Below, piece after piece: positions 5,119 to 6,473 of a stretch of DNA of 6,473 bases. The notes beneath the pieces are model-generated. The model made no database searches. It saw only the letters and a list, made by a program, of their open reading frames with translations, and was not told the DNA's origin. Numbering within the stretch: the stretch's first letter is position 1; each line of letters opens with the position of its first letter. This stretch comes from Thermoplasmata archaeon (GTDB lineage Archaea; Thermoplasmatota; Thermoplasmata; UBA184), in the NCBI GenBank assembly GCA_030039915.1, contig JASHUP010000096.1:1-6473 (forward strand), read 5' to 3'. The translations under genes and the position numbers were made by a program.

Positions 5119-5218
5119 CGGGACGCGCGTCGGGAGCGGGTACCGTTGATGGAGGCTCGTAATCGGACCCTACCGGGGCATTACCGGTCAGGGCCAACCG
5201 ATTCCGCAGGAGAACGAG

Positions 5219-6376
5219 TCACCGGCGGAGGCGCGGGTCGAGTGCGTCCCGGAAACCGTCCGCGAGGAAGTTCACGCTGATCGCCCAGAGAAAAAGGACC
5301 AAGCCGGGGAAGAGGACCTGCCACCAGGGAATCGAGCATAGCGACCCGCCGGAAATCTGGCACTCCTGGAACAACGACGGCAGCATCTCGGTCGACGCCG
5401 CTGCGATCGACCCCCATTCCGGGATCAGGGGCGCCGGAAAGATGACGAAGCCGAGGAAAGCGATGCCCGCCAAGAGGAGCGGTACGGTCCCCACGTCGAG
5501 AGACATCTGGATGAACACCGGGAACATGCTGTTGGGAACGATGTGCCGACGGAGGATGCGTCCCCTGCTGGCGCCGGTCGCCTTGGCCGCCTCGACGTAC
5601 TTCTGTTCTCGAACGATCAGGGCCTGGCCCCGGACGATGCGAGTGTAGAGCGGCCAGACCGTGACGATGAACGCACCGACGATGAGCAGCACGGTGTTGT
5701 CGAAGCCCGAGATTCCTGATTCCTTGCCCACGACAATGATGACGATCACGAGGAGTAGACCGGGAATCGAGAGGAAGATGTCAGTGACCCGCATGATCGC
5801 CTCATCGACGGCACCGCCGCTGTAGCCGGAGAGGGCCCCCAGAAACATGCCCGACATGGCCCCCGTCACCACGACCGCGAGCGAGATTCCGATCGACCAG
5901 TCGGTGCCCTTCACCAGGCCGTCATACAGATTGAAGAAAACGCTCGTGTCCACCTCTGTCCCGCCGGTGGGGGAGACAAGGGAACCCAGCGGCAGTGGAC
6001 CGGCGGTCAGGCTCGTGGGGTTCAAGGTGGGAGCGATGAAGTTGCTGAACCCCTTCGGGGTGGCATAGCAACCGGGGCCGGGAGCCGCTGTCCCTTGACT
6101 GTACGTGCAGACGACAGGGTATCCCGCTGCACAGTCCCCCGGAGGGGGAAGTCCCTCAGTGGCACAATACGTGGTGAGAGACTGCGACGGCGCGTTGTAG
6201 ACATACCCGTAGAGGAAAGCGAACGCAAAGCAAGCTACGATGACCAATCCGGCCATCGCGAGTGAGTTTCTCCGAAGAAAGTACCAGGTACGCTTCCACG
6301 AAGCGACCCGCGCCTGCCACCGACCGGTGCCCTGCGACACTCCTTCACGTTGCGCCGGCGTTCTCTTTCCCGTCAT
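5219..6376 (-). CDS. Peptide/nickel-type ABC transporter permease (DppC family)
   Basis: This is a 385-residue inner permease of a binding-protein-dependent importer. The N-terminus (1-38) is basic and cytoplasmic. Helices lie near 39-60, 161-184, 196-217, 227-247, 285-311 and 353-376. The ATPase-coupling EAA loop is clear at 262-281: EAAKATGASRGRILRRHIVP. The ending FRDALDPRLRR is typical of DppC/OppC. Compared with the usual length near 300, it has a large extracellular loop (about 61-158) after helix 1. This loop carries Cys71, Cys82, Cys90 and Cys103. The usual GTDxxGRD segment is replaced by LYDGLVKGTDWSIGISLAVV. A second outer loop carries Cys339 and Cys347. The ATG at 6376 follows GTGAGCCGGGG. 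Partner DppB, ATPase and binding-protein genes are expected beyond the right edge. The substrate (peptide, sugar or metal chelate) cannot be assigned. Confidence 0.93.
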   Translation of the reverse strand: MTGKRTPAQREGVSQGTGRWQARVASWKRTWYFLRRNSLAMAGLVIVACFAFAFLYGYVYNAPSQSLTTYCATEGLPPPGDCAAGYPVVCTYSQGTAAPGPGCYATPKGFSNFIAPTLNPTSLTAGPLPLGSLVSPTGGTEVDTSVFFNLYDGLVKGTDWSIGISLAVVVTGAMSGMFLGALSGYSGGAVDEAIMRVTDIFLSIPGLLLVIVIIVVGKESGISGFDNTVLLIVGAFIVTVWPLYTRIVRGQALIVREQKYVEAAKATGASRGRILRRHIVPNSMFPVFIQMSLDVGTVPLLLAGIAFLGFVIFPAPLIPEWGSIAAASTEMLPSLFQECQISGGSLCSIPWWQVLFPGLVLFLWAISVNFLADGFRDALDPRLRR

Positions 6377-6473
6377 CCCCGGCTCACTCGACCCCTCCCA
6401 CTCTCCCGGGCAAGGTCGTGAGCCACGGTTTGCGAGTGGAGCGCAAGCAACCCGGTCCGAGCTCTATCGCGAT
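6377..6473 (-). other. Right-edge sequence upstream of the permease; end of a preceding gene unresolved
   Basis: Two minus-strand frames are open into the window. One, ending HDLARESGRGRVSRG, stops at 6375-6373 in an ATGA overlap with the permease start. The other, ending TLPGRVGGVE, stops at 6386-6384. The third frame stops at 6466-6464. Operon logic predicts that a DppB-type permease ends here, but none of the tails shows the usual DPR ending inside the window. I do not assign a gene. Confidence 0.3.

Larger units (their letters stand above)
5019..5218. other. Convergent intergenic region with two hairpins
   Basis: No gene is supported in these 200 bases between the zinc-ribbon and permease stops. 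Two GC-rich stem-loops occur (5036-5054 and 5102-5118). There is no T-run after either and no tRNA-like structure. Confidence 0.4.

Overview
This 6.5 kb, GC-rich window looks archaeal. Starts are a mix of ATG, GTG and TTG. AT-rich TATA-like boxes (TTTAAA type) stand out in the intergenic DNA, one preceded by a purine-rich BRE-like stretch. One gene appears to be leaderless. A membrane-anchored blue copper protein with a C-x4-H-x4-M loop and an unusual DppC-type permease fit a high-GC Thermoplasmatota-like euryarchaeon. That placement is inference and no marker gene is present.

Layout, left to right. Positions 1-2091 (minus strand) hold an ABC-2 exporter operon read right to left: a permease (2091-1210), an ATPase (1206-274) and the first 62 codons of a second permease (186 to the left edge). 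The second permease is a clear paralogue of the first, about 78% identical over 120 bases. One ATPase is therefore flanked by two duplicated permeases, which suggests a heterodimeric exporter. Positions 2092-2324 form a divergent promoter region with two TTTAAA boxes. Positions 2325-2978 (plus strand) encode a secreted cupredoxin with a C-terminal membrane anchor.

Positions 3155-4655 (minus strand) hold a class I SAM methyltransferase followed by a RimJ/RimL-type GNAT acetyltransferase. The latter may also have its own leaderless promoter with a palindrome next to it. Positions 4824-5018 (plus strand) encode a 64-residue zinc-ribbon-like protein. Positions 5219-6376 (minus strand) encode a DppC-family peptide ABC permease with an enlarged, cysteine-bearing extracellular loop. 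The rest of that transporter should lie beyond the right edge.

The window combines transport (one exporter, one importer component), extracytoplasmic copper redox chemistry and small-molecule or protein modification. Only the exporter-cupredoxin pair shares a regulatory region. I found no tRNA, rRNA, CRISPR array, insertion sequence or clearly novel multi-gene system. The most interesting signals are the duplicated permease pair, its divergent pairing with the cupredoxin, the cysteine-bearing DppC loops and the palindromes at two promoters.
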